Positions 34,001-41,658 of a DNA stretch of 64,000 bases are shown here, piece by piece (positions within the stretch are counted from its first letter, which is position 1; each line of letters opens with the position of its first letter). The translations under genes were made by a program, and so were the position numbers. Origin of the DNA: Streptomyces narbonensis (lineage in GTDB: Bacteria; Actinomycetota; Actinomycetes; Streptomycetales; Streptomycetaceae); assembly GCF_014649015.1 (NCBI RefSeq), contig NZ_BMSF01000010.1, forward strand, positions 276,431-340,430. The letters are read 5' to 3'. The notes beneath the pieces were generated by a model, which worked only from the letters and a program-made list of their open reading frames with translations, was not told the DNA's origin and searched no databases.

Positions 34001-34711
34001 GAGGTCGAGGACGTCGAGGTACTCGGCGAGGAAGGCGGCCGCCGCCTTCCAGTCCGGGCGGCCGACGCGCTCCGCGAAGCGGGCCAGGGCGTCGGGGCCG
34101 AGGCCCAGCTCGCGCGAGCGCGCGAGGACGGCCCGGACCTCGTCGGCGAAGCCGCGGGTGGTGAGGCAGGCGCGGAGTTCGTCGGGCCAGGCGACCCGTC
34201 CGAGGCCCGCCTTCTCCAGGTCGATCTGGCCGGCGAGCAGCTCGCGCACGGCGAGGTCCTGCTCGGGTCCGGAGAGCAGCCGCAGCGGTTCGGCGAAGAG
34301 CTCGGCGTCCTGGTGGGCGCGGATCAGGGCGTAGCAGTACGAGTGGAAGGTCGTCGCCTGCGGCGGGCGGCGGCCGCCGAGCCGGGTGGCCATCCGGTCG
34401 CGGAGTTCGACGGCGGCCTTGCGGCTGAAGGTGAGGACGAGGAGCCGCTCGGGATCGGCGCCCCGCTCCATCCGGGCCGCGACCGACTCGACCAGCGTCG
34501 TCGTCTTTCCGGTGCCGGGTCCGGCGAGGACGAGGAGTGGTCCGCCCTCGTGGTCAACCACTTCCCGCTGGGCTGCGTCCAGCTGAGGGGGATCCAGCGG
34601 GGCCGGCGCGGTACGCACCAGTCGGTACGCGCCCGGGGTCCGCTGCCGGCCCGCACCCGGGTACGGCTGACCCTGGTGCGGCGTGTGCCGGGTGGTGGAG
34701 GAGGAGCTCAC
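31064..34711 (-). CDS. adnA: AdnA-like UvrD/RecB helicase-nuclease subunit with Fe-S motif
   Basis: The 1215-aa protein has Walker A LAGPGTGKTTT, motif II IYVDEYQDTD and motif III GDPDQSIYAFRGA. Its C-terminal nuclease shows GSMDRVET, YVVDFKTGK and QLAVYQLA. A Cys in the nuclease domain (TTCSLQW) plus terminal CANCAFRASC supply four Fe-S ligands, as in AddB/AdnA-type nucleases. By order and cysteines this is the AdnA subunit (Rv3202c). Between helicase motifs lies a long Ala/Pro-rich linker with an 11-residue tandem repeat and a palindromic element. The GTG at 34711 gives MSSSSTTRHTPHQ. Confidence 0.87.
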   Translation of the reverse strand: MSSSSTTRHTPHQGQPYPGAGRQRTPGAYRLVRTAPAPLDPPQLDAAQREVVDHEGGPLLVLAGPGTGKTTTLVESVAARMERGADPERLLVLTFSRKAAVELRDRMATRLGGRRPPQATTFHSYCYALIRAHQDAELFAEPLRLLSGPEQDLAVRELLAGQIDLEKAGLGRVAWPDELRACLTTRGFADEVRAVLARSRELGLGPDALARFAERVGRPDWKAAAAFLAEYLDVLDLQGVLDYTELVHRAVPLARSARLPGYDAIYVDEYQDTDPAQVRLLHALTGEATGAARRASVRGGERATGGPTVVAFGDPDQSIYAFRGADVNGILDFPDAFGGAAVKVLGTSRRAGAELLGATRLLTQRMPLTRLPSEKVRAHRELTPARPGGRAEAYTYPTASAEAENIADLLRRAHLEDGVPWQDMAVLTRAAATLPSLRRALTSAGVPVETDAADTPLRHEPAVSPLLLALRAVAKPHHTAHSSDLAVAEPALSSDLAVAEPALSSDLAAAEPALSPDLVVGMRSAGAERVGTTTHGAAPSAPPSPHAPAPAAPVPAPASAPAAPAAPGPAPDGDAPAQPEPATDATATATAGWLPVETAQELLASPLAGVDPADLRRLGRALRDEERAAGNKVPPPSDVLLARALAEPERLVAHDPAYARGAQRLGKLLQETRTLLDAGGTAEEALWVLWNGTPWPGRLERAALRGGPAGRNADRDLDAVCALFETAARAEERVGGRGVLNFLEELDAQDIAADTLTRRHTRPDAVRLMTAHRSKGLEWGFVVVAGVQEGLWPDLRRRGSLLEADRIGRDGLAEPLTPGALLAEERRLFYVAATRARDRLVVTAVKAPAEDGDQPSRFLTEFGAEPKEVPGRPRRPLAVSALVAELRATTVDPAASPALRDAAAHRLASLAALTDEDGQPLVPAAHPDRWWGLFEPTHSTVPLRDREAPVALSPSALENLATTCSLQWFLGREVKAAAPATAAQGFGNVVHVLADEVASGRTPADLDVLMARLDSVWDALAFDAPWKSAQEKAHARVALERFLQWHVMDRGGRTPAASEHGFDVTLEAGEYAVRIRGSMDRVETDEQGRAYVVDFKTGKSAPTRDEVAHHPQLAVYQLAVREGALDEVFDGHRPEPGGAELVQLRQAAPKKEGGDALPKVQAQEPLEGEWVGDLLATAAGRVLDERFTPTTGGHCANCAFRASCSAQPEGRQIVE
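33114..33157. repeat. REP-like imperfect palindrome inside adnA
   Basis: The second copy of the element at 26604..26646, differing mainly in the central loop: GTTGTGCCCACCCGTTCCGC, a short loop, then GCGGAACG and CCCACAAC. It is translated in frame within the Ala/Pro-rich linker. Confidence 0.8.
33168..33266. repeat. 33-bp tandem repeat (3 units) in the adnA linker
   Basis: Three units of 33 bp at 33168..33200, 33201..33233 and 33234..33266, almost identical. In the minus-strand gene each encodes an 11-residue unit of the type SSDLAVAEPAL. It immediately follows the palindromic element, and the period keeps the reading frame. Confidence 0.9.
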
Positions 34712-34962
34712 GTGGTTCGCCGGTCCTGGGGGAAGAGGTGGTGCGGGTGATGCGGATGTTGCGGGTGTCGCGCCCATGCGCCGCGGCCGTCGCCACGGCG
34801 GACGCGAACGTCGACGTTACGCGAAACGGACCGGCGCCGAGCCGTACTCCGGAGCGGATACGGCACCGCGCCCCGTACCGGAAGCGACACCTCATCCCGT
34901 ACCGCGTCCGCCCCACCGGCCCCTTCCGCCTCGCCCGGCACACGGCCCCCGGGGCTCCGGAC

Positions 34963-35319
34963 TCAGGTGTGAGATCCGTCCCAGCGCGCCCGCCGCATGT
35001 CGATCCTCGGCACGTGTCCCTCGGCAGCCCGGCCCGCCTCGCGCAGCGGAGTGCCCTCCGCGCGGTAGTGGTCGAGCGCCCGCAGCTCGTGCCCGGGAAG
35101 CAGGACCCCGTCCGAGCGGACCACGCGCCACCACGGGGCCGAACCGCCATACAGGGCCATCACCCGGCCGACCTGACGCGGCCCGCCCTCGCCCAGCCAT
35201 TCGGCGACGTCGCCGTAGGTCATGACCCGGCCGGGCGGGATCCCGTCGGCGACGTCGAGCACCCGCTCCGCGTACTCGGGCAGTTCTCCGGTCTCCCCCA
35301 CGGGTTCCTCCAGGCTCAT
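34963..35319 (-). CDS. Alkyltransferase-like (ATL) DNA-binding protein
   Basis: A 118-aa protein with the MGMT C-terminal fold: IPPGRVMTYGDVAEWLG, RQVGRVMALYGG, then PWWRVVRSDG where active alkyltransferases have PCHRV. The Trp in place of the acceptor Cys marks an ATL, which binds O6-alkylguanine without repairing it and recruits nucleotide excision repair. The ATG at 35319 has AGGATGAG upstream; an ATG at 35328 is close behind. M. tuberculosis Rv3204 occupies the matching position near adnA. Confidence 0.88.
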   Translation of the reverse strand: MSLEEPVGETGELPEYAERVLDVADGIPPGRVMTYGDVAEWLGEGGPRQVGRVMALYGGSAPWWRVVRSDGVLLPGHELRALDHYRAEGTPLREAGRAAEGHVPRIDMRRARWDGSHT

Positions 35320-35406
35320 CCGTCTCATCCTGCCTCACCCCACCGACATGGCCCTGATGCCTCCGCGCGGCGGCTCTTCGTGCCACCATCGTCCGGGCGG
35401 TGACTG

Positions 35407-38217
35407 GTGATACGAGATCAAGAGCGACAAATACACGAACAAGAGCAAGAACGAGAACAGCGGCAAGAGCGGGAACGACAAGACGCACATGCAGAGACGG
35501 ACAGGGTGATGGGGCAGGACACGCAGCCTCCCGAGGAGGGTGAGGCCGGGCTCCCCGAGCGGGTCTCCGGGGACGAGCCCCTGCTCGCCGCCCGCGTGCA
35601 CCGGCCCTCCGACCTGATGCGGCTGCTCGCCGGTCTCCTCGCCATCGGTCTCGTCATCGCCATCGCCGCCTTCGCGCACGGCACGACGTCGGGCCTGGAG
35701 GAGGACATCAACAAGGGCGCCGGCGGTGCCCCCGACGTCTTCGTCAAGATCGCCGGTCTCGTCTCCTCCATCGCCGTCCTGCTGGTCCCGGTCGCCTTCG
35801 CCATCGAGCGCCTGATCAAACGGGACGGCCTGCGCATCGCCGACGGCGTCCTCGCCGCGGTCCTCGCGCACGGCGTCACCCTCGCCACCGACCTCTGGGT
35901 CGCCCAGGGGGCACCCAGCACGATCCAGGAAGCGCTGACCCAGCCGCAGTCCGGGGGCGGGCTCACCGACCCGGTGCACAACTACCTCGCCCCGGTCATC
36001 GCGTACATGACCGCCGTCGGCATGGCCCGCAGGCCCCGCTGGCGGGTGTCGCTCTGGGCGGTGCTGCTGCTCGACGCCTTCACGATGCTGGTCGCCGGCT
36101 ACACCACGGCGCTCTCCATCGTGCTGACCGTGCTGATCGGCTGGACCGTGGCCTACGGCACGCTGTACGCCGTCGGCTCCCCGAACGTCAGACCCACCGG
36201 CCAGACGCTCCTCGCCGGCCTGCGCCGGGTCGGCTTCCGGCCGGTCACGGCGCTTCGTGCCGAGGGCGTGCCGGACGCCGCGGACACCGGGGACCGGGGC
36301 CGCCGGTACATCGTCACCCTGGAGGCCGGGCCCCCGCTCGACGTCACCGTCGTCGACCGCGAGCAGCAGGCACACGGCTTCTTCTACCGGATGTGGCGGC
36401 GGATCACGCTGCGGACGATCACCACCCGCCGGTCGATCGTCTCGCTCCGCCAGGCCCTGGAGCAGGAGGCGCTCCTCGCCTACGCGGCCATCGCCGCCGG
36501 GGCGAACGCGCCGAAACTGATCGCCACCTCGGAGCTCGGCCCCGACGCCGTGATGCTCGTGTACGAGCACATCGGCGGCCGGAGCCTCGACTCGCTCGAC
36601 GACAAGGAGATCACCGACGAGCTGGTCCGCGGTGCCTGGCGACAGGTGCGGGCGCTCCAGTCGCGCCGGATCGCCCACCGCAGGCTCGCGGGTGACGCGA
36701 TCTTGGTGGATCGTTCCGGCAGGGTGTTCCTGACCGACCTTCGGGGCGGCGAGATCGCGGCCGGGGACCTGATCCTGCGGATGGACATCGCGCAGCTGCT
36801 CACCACCCTCGGCCTGCGGGTCGGGGCCGAGCGGGCGGTCGCGGCGGCCGTGGAGATCCTCGGGCCGGACAGCGTCGCCGACTGCCTGCCGCTCCTCCAG
36901 CCGATCGCCCTGAGCCGCTCCACGCGCGCGACGCTGCGGCGGCTGGCGCGGGAGCGGTCGCAGCGCGAGCGGGAGGCCGTGCTCGCGGCCTCCGAGGCGG
37001 CCAAGCACGAGCGGGAGCTCGCGAAGGCCGAGGCCGCGGCGGACCGGACGGCGGTCGAGACGCCGGGCGGGATGTCGGTCGCGACCTCGGACAGACCGGC
37101 CGCACAGGCCGGGGCCAAGGGCGGGACCAAGGCCGGGACGAAGGCCGAGCGGAAGGCGGACCGGAAGGCCGAGAAGCGGGCCCTCGACACGGCGCTCGAC
37201 GAGGCCCGCGAGGAGGACCTGCTGGCACAGATCCGGCAGCAGGTCCTGCTCATCCGCCCGCAGGCGCCGGCGGAACCGGTCCGGCTGGAGCGGATCAAGC
37301 CGCGGACCCTGGTCAGCCTGATCGCCGGCGTGATCGCCGCGTACTTCCTCCTCGCCCAGATCTCCCGTACGCCGCTGTCGACGATCGGCGAGGCGGACTG
37401 GCGGTGGGTGACGGCCGCGGTGCTGTTCTCCGCGATCAGCTACCTGGCGGCGGCCATGAGCCTGCTGGGCTTCGTGCCGGAGCGGGTCGGGTTCTGGCGG
37501 ACGGTGGTGGCGCAGGTCGCCGGCTCGTTCGTGAAGATCGTCGCCCCGGCGGCGGTCGGCGGCGTCGCCCTGAACACCCGCTTCCTCCAGCGCTCGGGGG
37601 TGCGGCCGGGGCTCGCGGTGGCCAGCGTCGGCGCCTCGCAGCTCTTCGGACTCGGGGCGCACATCCTGCTGCTGCTCGCCTTCGGCTATCTGACGGGGAC
37701 GGAGCGGTCGCAGTCCTTCACCCCGTCGAGGACGGTCATCGCCGGTCTCCTCACGGTCGCGGTGCTCGTGCTCGTCGTGACGGCGATCCCGTTCATGCGG
37801 AAGTTCGTGTCGACGCGGCTGCGCTCGCTCTTCGCCGGTGTGGTGCCCCGCATGCTGGACGTGCTCCAGCGGCCGATGAAGCTGCTCACCGGCATCGGCG
37901 GAATGCTGCTGCTCACCCTCACCTTCGTGCTCTGCCTGGACGCCTCGATCCGGGCCTTCGACCACGAGAACCAGTCGCTCAGCTACGCGAGCGTGGCGGT
38001 CGTCTTCCTCGCGGGCAACGCGCTCGGTTCGGCGGCGCCGACCCCGGGCGGCGTGGGAGCGGTCGAGACCGCGCTCACCTTCGGTCTGGTGGCGGTCGGC
38101 CTCCCCATCGAGGTGGCGACCCCGGCGGTCCTGCTGTACCGGCTGCTGACCCTGTACATCCCGGTCCTCCCGGGCTGGATCTGCTTCAACTGGCTGACGA
38201 AACGCGAAGCGCTGTAG
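35407..38217 (+). CDS. Pseudokinase / UPF0104 flippase-like membrane protein
   Basis: The protein is about 936 aa. After a Gln/Glu/Arg-rich N-terminus come several membrane helices (about 70-250). A soluble kinase-like domain (about 290-480) follows, with HRRLAGDAILVD resembling an HRD loop and FLTDLRGGE in the DFG position. After a charged Lys/Ala/Glu linker, the C-terminal part (about 620-936) has 7-8 helices of the UPF0104 / lysyl-PG synthase transmembrane type, with GGVALNTRFL and PTPGGVGAVETALTFG. A glycolipid or phospholipid translocation role is inferred. The start is uncertain: GTG 35407, or ATG 35509 (MGQDTQPPEEG). Confidence 0.85.
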   Translation: MIRDQERQIHEQEQEREQRQERERQDAHAETDRVMGQDTQPPEEGEAGLPERVSGDEPLLAARVHRPSDLMRLLAGLLAIGLVIAIAAFAHGTTSGLEEDINKGAGGAPDVFVKIAGLVSSIAVLLVPVAFAIERLIKRDGLRIADGVLAAVLAHGVTLATDLWVAQGAPSTIQEALTQPQSGGGLTDPVHNYLAPVIAYMTAVGMARRPRWRVSLWAVLLLDAFTMLVAGYTTALSIVLTVLIGWTVAYGTLYAVGSPNVRPTGQTLLAGLRRVGFRPVTALRAEGVPDAADTGDRGRRYIVTLEAGPPLDVTVVDREQQAHGFFYRMWRRITLRTITTRRSIVSLRQALEQEALLAYAAIAAGANAPKLIATSELGPDAVMLVYEHIGGRSLDSLDDKEITDELVRGAWRQVRALQSRRIAHRRLAGDAILVDRSGRVFLTDLRGGEIAAGDLILRMDIAQLLTTLGLRVGAERAVAAAVEILGPDSVADCLPLLQPIALSRSTRATLRRLARERSQREREAVLAASEAAKHERELAKAEAAADRTAVETPGGMSVATSDRPAAQAGAKGGTKAGTKAERKADRKAEKRALDTALDEAREEDLLAQIRQQVLLIRPQAPAEPVRLERIKPRTLVSLIAGVIAAYFLLAQISRTPLSTIGEADWRWVTAAVLFSAISYLAAAMSLLGFVPERVGFWRTVVAQVAGSFVKIVAPAAVGGVALNTRFLQRSGVRPGLAVASVGASQLFGLGAHILLLLAFGYLTGTERSQSFTPSRTVIAGLLTVAVLVLVVTAIPFMRKFVSTRLRSLFAGVVPRMLDVLQRPMKLLTGIGGMLLLTLTFVLCLDASIRAFDHENQSLSYASVAVVFLAGNALGSAAPTPGGVGAVETALTFGLVAVGLPIEVATPAVLLYRLLTLYIPVLPGWICFNWLTKREAL

Positions 38218-38278
38218 CCGCCACCCGTCCGGACCCCCGCCCCGCGCGGAGGTCCGGACACCGGCCCACGATGGGCCT

Positions 38279-39853
38279 ATGCCGATCTCCGCCGCCCAGC
38301 GCGCCGCCCTGATCACCGCCACGACCGTGCTGCTCGTCGCCGGGTGCTCGGACGGCGGGGACGACGCGGCCGACACGACGAAGCCGAGCGGCTCGCCCGG
38401 GCTCTCGGCCCTGACGTCGCAGAAGCTGGTCTGGGCCCCCTGCACGGCACCGTCCGCCGCCGAGGGCGGCGGGCCCGCGCCCTCGCCGCTGCCCGACGGC
38501 ACGGCCTGGGAGTGCTCCTTCCTCCAGGCTCCGCTGGACTGGGCGGAGCCGGCCGGCGAGACCATCGAGCTGGCCCTCATCCGGGCCCGGGCCCGGGACC
38601 CCGAAGCCCGCATCGGCTCGCTCGTCTTCAACTTCGGCGGGCCGGGCGGCTCCGGCGTCACCGGCCTGCCGGGCTTCGCGAACGAGTACGAGTCCCTCCG
38701 CTCCCGCTACGACCTCGTCTCCTTCGACCCGCGCGGGGTCGGCCGCAGCGACCCCGTCGAATGCGCGACCGACAAGGAGCTCGACGCCTACTACGCCCTC
38801 GACTTCACGCCCGACGACGCGGCCGAGGAGCGGACCCTGTCGGACGCGCAGAAGAAGTACGCGGCCGGCTGCGAGAAGGACGCGGGGCCGGCGCTCCCGC
38901 ACGTCGGCACCGAGAACGCCGCCCGGGACCTGGACCTGATGCGCCAGGTCCTCGGCGACGACAAGCTCCACTACTTCGGCATCTCGTACGGCACCGAACT
39001 CGGCGGCGTCTACGCCCACCTCTTCCCGAAGAACGTGGGCCGGGCCGTCCTGGACGCCGTCGTCGACCCCGAAGCGGGCGTCGAGGAAGGCGCGCTCGGC
39101 CAGGCGAAGGGCTTCCAGCTCGCCCTCGACAACTTCGCCCAGGACTGCGTGGACCGCGGCGACGAGTGCGCCCTGCCCGGTACGAGCGTCGCCGAGGTCG
39201 AGTCCTTCATCACCGACCTGCTCGCCTCGCTCGACAAGAAGCCGATCCCGGGCATCGGCAGCCGCGAGCTGACCCAGACGCAGGCCACCAACGGCATCGC
39301 GCAGGCCCTCTACTCCAAGGAGTACTGGCCCTACCTGGAGCAGGGCCTCGAAGCGGCCGACGGCGGCGACGGCGCGCTGCTCCTCTCGCTCTCCGACTCG
39401 ATGAACGGACGCGGCCAGACCGGCACGTACAGCAACATCCAGGCCGCGAACGCCGCCATCAACTGCGTGGACTTCAAGGAGCGCTACACCCTCGGCCAGG
39501 CGAAGGAGCGGCTCGGCAAGTTCCGCGAGGCCTCCCCGGTCTTCGGCGACTTCATGGGCTGGGCGCTCGCGAGCTGCTCGCAGTGGCCGGTGCCGGGCAC
39601 CTGGGAGCATCCGGACGTCTCCGCGCCCGGTTCGGCCCCGCTCCTGGTCGTCGGCACGACCGGGGACCCGGCCACTCCGTACGAGGGCACTCGCGCGATG
39701 GTGAACGCGCTCGGCAAGGGCGTCGGCATCGAGCTGACGTACGAGGGCGAGGGCCACGGCGCCTACAACGGCGGCAACGCGTGCGTGAAGAAGGCGGTCG
39801 ACGCCTACCTCCTGGACGGCAAGCTGCCGGCCACGGGGACCGTCTGCAAGTGA
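38279..39853 (+). CDS. Tripeptidyl aminopeptidase-like lipoprotein (alpha/beta hydrolase) 1
   Basis: The 524-aa protein has a signal peptide with lipobox VAGC (Cys23). The alpha/beta-hydrolase core has oxyanion region FNFGGPGGSGV, nucleophile elbow GISYGTELGG, acid TTGDPATPYEG and histidine GEGHGAYNGG. This is the Streptomyces SlpD/SlpE, tripeptidyl aminopeptidase-type architecture (peptidase family S33 with a TAP-like C-terminal domain). The enzyme is predicted to be membrane-tethered outside the cell and to trim peptides. It is followed after 123 nt by a paralogue. Confidence 0.92.
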   Translation: MPISAAQRAALITATTVLLVAGCSDGGDDAADTTKPSGSPGLSALTSQKLVWAPCTAPSAAEGGGPAPSPLPDGTAWECSFLQAPLDWAEPAGETIELALIRARARDPEARIGSLVFNFGGPGGSGVTGLPGFANEYESLRSRYDLVSFDPRGVGRSDPVECATDKELDAYYALDFTPDDAAEERTLSDAQKKYAAGCEKDAGPALPHVGTENAARDLDLMRQVLGDDKLHYFGISYGTELGGVYAHLFPKNVGRAVLDAVVDPEAGVEEGALGQAKGFQLALDNFAQDCVDRGDECALPGTSVAEVESFITDLLASLDKKPIPGIGSRELTQTQATNGIAQALYSKEYWPYLEQGLEAADGGDGALLLSLSDSMNGRGQTGTYSNIQAANAAINCVDFKERYTLGQAKERLGKFREASPVFGDFMGWALASCSQWPVPGTWEHPDVSAPGSAPLLVVGTTGDPATPYEGTRAMVNALGKGVGIELTYEGEGHGAYNGGNACVKKAVDAYLLDGKLPATGTVCK

Positions 39854-39976
39854 GTCCCCGGGCGAACACCGCCCAGGGGGTGTCTCGGGGAGCGCGGTGC
39901 CGGACCCCGCGAGCCCGGCACGATCGGCAGGACACCGCCTAGGATGGGCGGCCTTGCCGGGATCCTGGGGGAACAC

Positions 39977-41575
39977 ATGTCCATACGCGTTCGCATGACG
40001 GTGCTCGCCGTGACCGGTCTCCTCGTCGCGGGCTGCACGAGCGGCGGGGACGGCGTAGGCAGCGGGAGCACCACGGCCGCTCCGTCCGCCACCGGCCCGA
40101 CGGCGCCGCCGACCACCGACGCCAAACCGTCGGCGGCCGCCCCTCCCCCCGCGCTCCCCGCCTCCCTCACCGGCCAGCGCCTCGGCTGGAAGCGCTGCGA
40201 GGCCCCTTCGGGCGGCACGCGGCCCGGTCCGGAGTGGCGGTGCACCACGGTCAAGGTCCCGCTCGACCACGCGAAGCCCGAGGGCGCCACGATCCCCGTC
40301 GCGCTGATCCGCAAGAAGGCCGGCGACGAGCGCGCCCGGATCGGCTCGCTCCTCTTCAACTTCGGCGGCCCAGGCGCCTCCGGCGTCGAGATCCTGCCCC
40401 AGGCGGCCGCGGAGTACGCGAAGCTGGGCGAGCGCTACGACCTGGTCGGCTTCGACCCCCGGGGCGTGGGCCGCAGCGCCGGCGTGGTCTGCCGGGACGA
40501 CGCCGAACAGGCCGCCTCCGAGGCCTCGCTGGACCTCACCCCCGACACGGCCGCCGAGGAGGCCGCGTACCTCGCGGACAACACCGCCTTCGGCGCCGGC
40601 TGCGCCCGCCGCTCGGCCACCGTCCTCCCGCACACCACGACCACCGCCACCGCCCGCGACCTGGACCTGGTCCGGCAGGTCCTCGGCGACGACGAACTCC
40701 ACTACTTCGGCATGTCGTACGGCACGCAGCTCGGCGGCACCTACGCCCACCTCTACCCCTCGCGCGTCGGGCGGCTCGTCTTCGACGCGGTCGTCGACCC
40801 GACCGCCGACTCCACCGGGCACGCCCGCCACCAGACGATCGGTTTCCAGCGGGCCCTGGACAACTACCTCAAGAGCACCGGGGAGGCCCCGAAGGCCGGG
40901 TCGGAGCGGATCGCGCGCCTGCTGCGGAAGCTGGACCGCGAGCCGCTGGCCGTCGGCGACCGCCGGCTGACCGAGGGCCTCGCGCTCACGGGGATCGCGG
41001 TCACGCTGTACGGGCAGGCCAACTGGCCCCTGCTCACGCAGGCCCTGCAAGAGGCCGAGCGGGGCCGCGGAGAGGCCCTGCTCGCACTCGCCGACGCCTA
41101 CAACGACCGGGACGCGGAAGGCCACTACGCGACCCAGTCGCACTCCCAGCGGGCGATCTCCTGCGCCGACTCCAGCGAGCGTCCGACCGCCGCCCAGGCG
41201 AAGGCGCTGGTCCCGGAGTTCCGCGGGCTCTCCCCCGTCTTCGGTACGTTCCTCGCCTGGGACACGGCCGGCTGGTGCGCGAACTGGCCGGTGAAGGGCG
41301 AGCGGAAGACGCCGGAGGCGAGCGCCCCCGGCGCGGCCCCGATCCTCGTGGTCGGCACGACCGGCGACCCGGCGACCCCGTATGAGGGCGCGGAGAAGAT
41401 GGCGAAGGAGCTCGGGGACGGCGTGGGCGTCCTGGTCACCAACGAGGGCGAGGGGCACGGCGCCTACGGCACGTCGCCCTGCGTGACGCGGACGGTCGAC
41501 GCGTACTTCCTGGACGGCAAGGTCCCCGCGTACGGCATGACCTGCTCCAGCGGGACGGCTCGCAGCGGGGCGTGA
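39977..41575 (+). CDS. Tripeptidyl aminopeptidase-like lipoprotein (alpha/beta hydrolase) 2
   Basis: The 532-aa tandem paralogue of the preceding gene has lipobox LVAGC, FNFGGPGASGV, nucleophile GMSYGTQLGG, acid TTGDPATPYEG and His GEGHGAYGT. A Ser/Thr/Pro-rich spacer follows the lipid anchor. The ATG at 39977 (MSIRVRMTVL) has GGGGGA before it; an earlier in-frame codon lacks one. It ends at a strong hairpin shared with convergent moeZ. Secreted peptide degradation beside a peptide-type ABC transporter about 7 kb away is suggestive only. Confidence 0.92.
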   Translation: MSIRVRMTVLAVTGLLVAGCTSGGDGVGSGSTTAAPSATGPTAPPTTDAKPSAAAPPPALPASLTGQRLGWKRCEAPSGGTRPGPEWRCTTVKVPLDHAKPEGATIPVALIRKKAGDERARIGSLLFNFGGPGASGVEILPQAAAEYAKLGERYDLVGFDPRGVGRSAGVVCRDDAEQAASEASLDLTPDTAAEEAAYLADNTAFGAGCARRSATVLPHTTTTATARDLDLVRQVLGDDELHYFGMSYGTQLGGTYAHLYPSRVGRLVFDAVVDPTADSTGHARHQTIGFQRALDNYLKSTGEAPKAGSERIARLLRKLDREPLAVGDRRLTEGLALTGIAVTLYGQANWPLLTQALQEAERGRGEALLALADAYNDRDAEGHYATQSHSQRAISCADSSERPTAAQAKALVPEFRGLSPVFGTFLAWDTAGWCANWPVKGERKTPEASAPGAAPILVVGTTGDPATPYEGAEKMAKELGDGVGVLVTNEGEGHGAYGTSPCVTRTVDAYFLDGKVPAYGMTCSSGTARSGA

Positions 41576-41607
41576 CCCGCAGGGGGCGTGACTCCCGGCG
41601 GGGCACA

Positions 41608-41648
41608 CGGAAGGGCCCGGACCTCTCGCCGAGGTCCGGGCCCTTCCG
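41608..41648. terminator. Bidirectional terminator
   Basis: A perfect 18-bp stem (41608..41625 with 41631..41648, 5-nt loop) contains GGGCCCGGACCTC. It lies between convergent peptidase and moeZ genes. Confidence 0.92.
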
Positions 41649-41658
41649 TTCGGCCGAA

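Noticed and set aside
34712..34962. Possible small genes between adnA and the ATL gene
   Set aside because: All frames are short, without ribosome sites or plausible protein composition; the interval appears to be intergenic.
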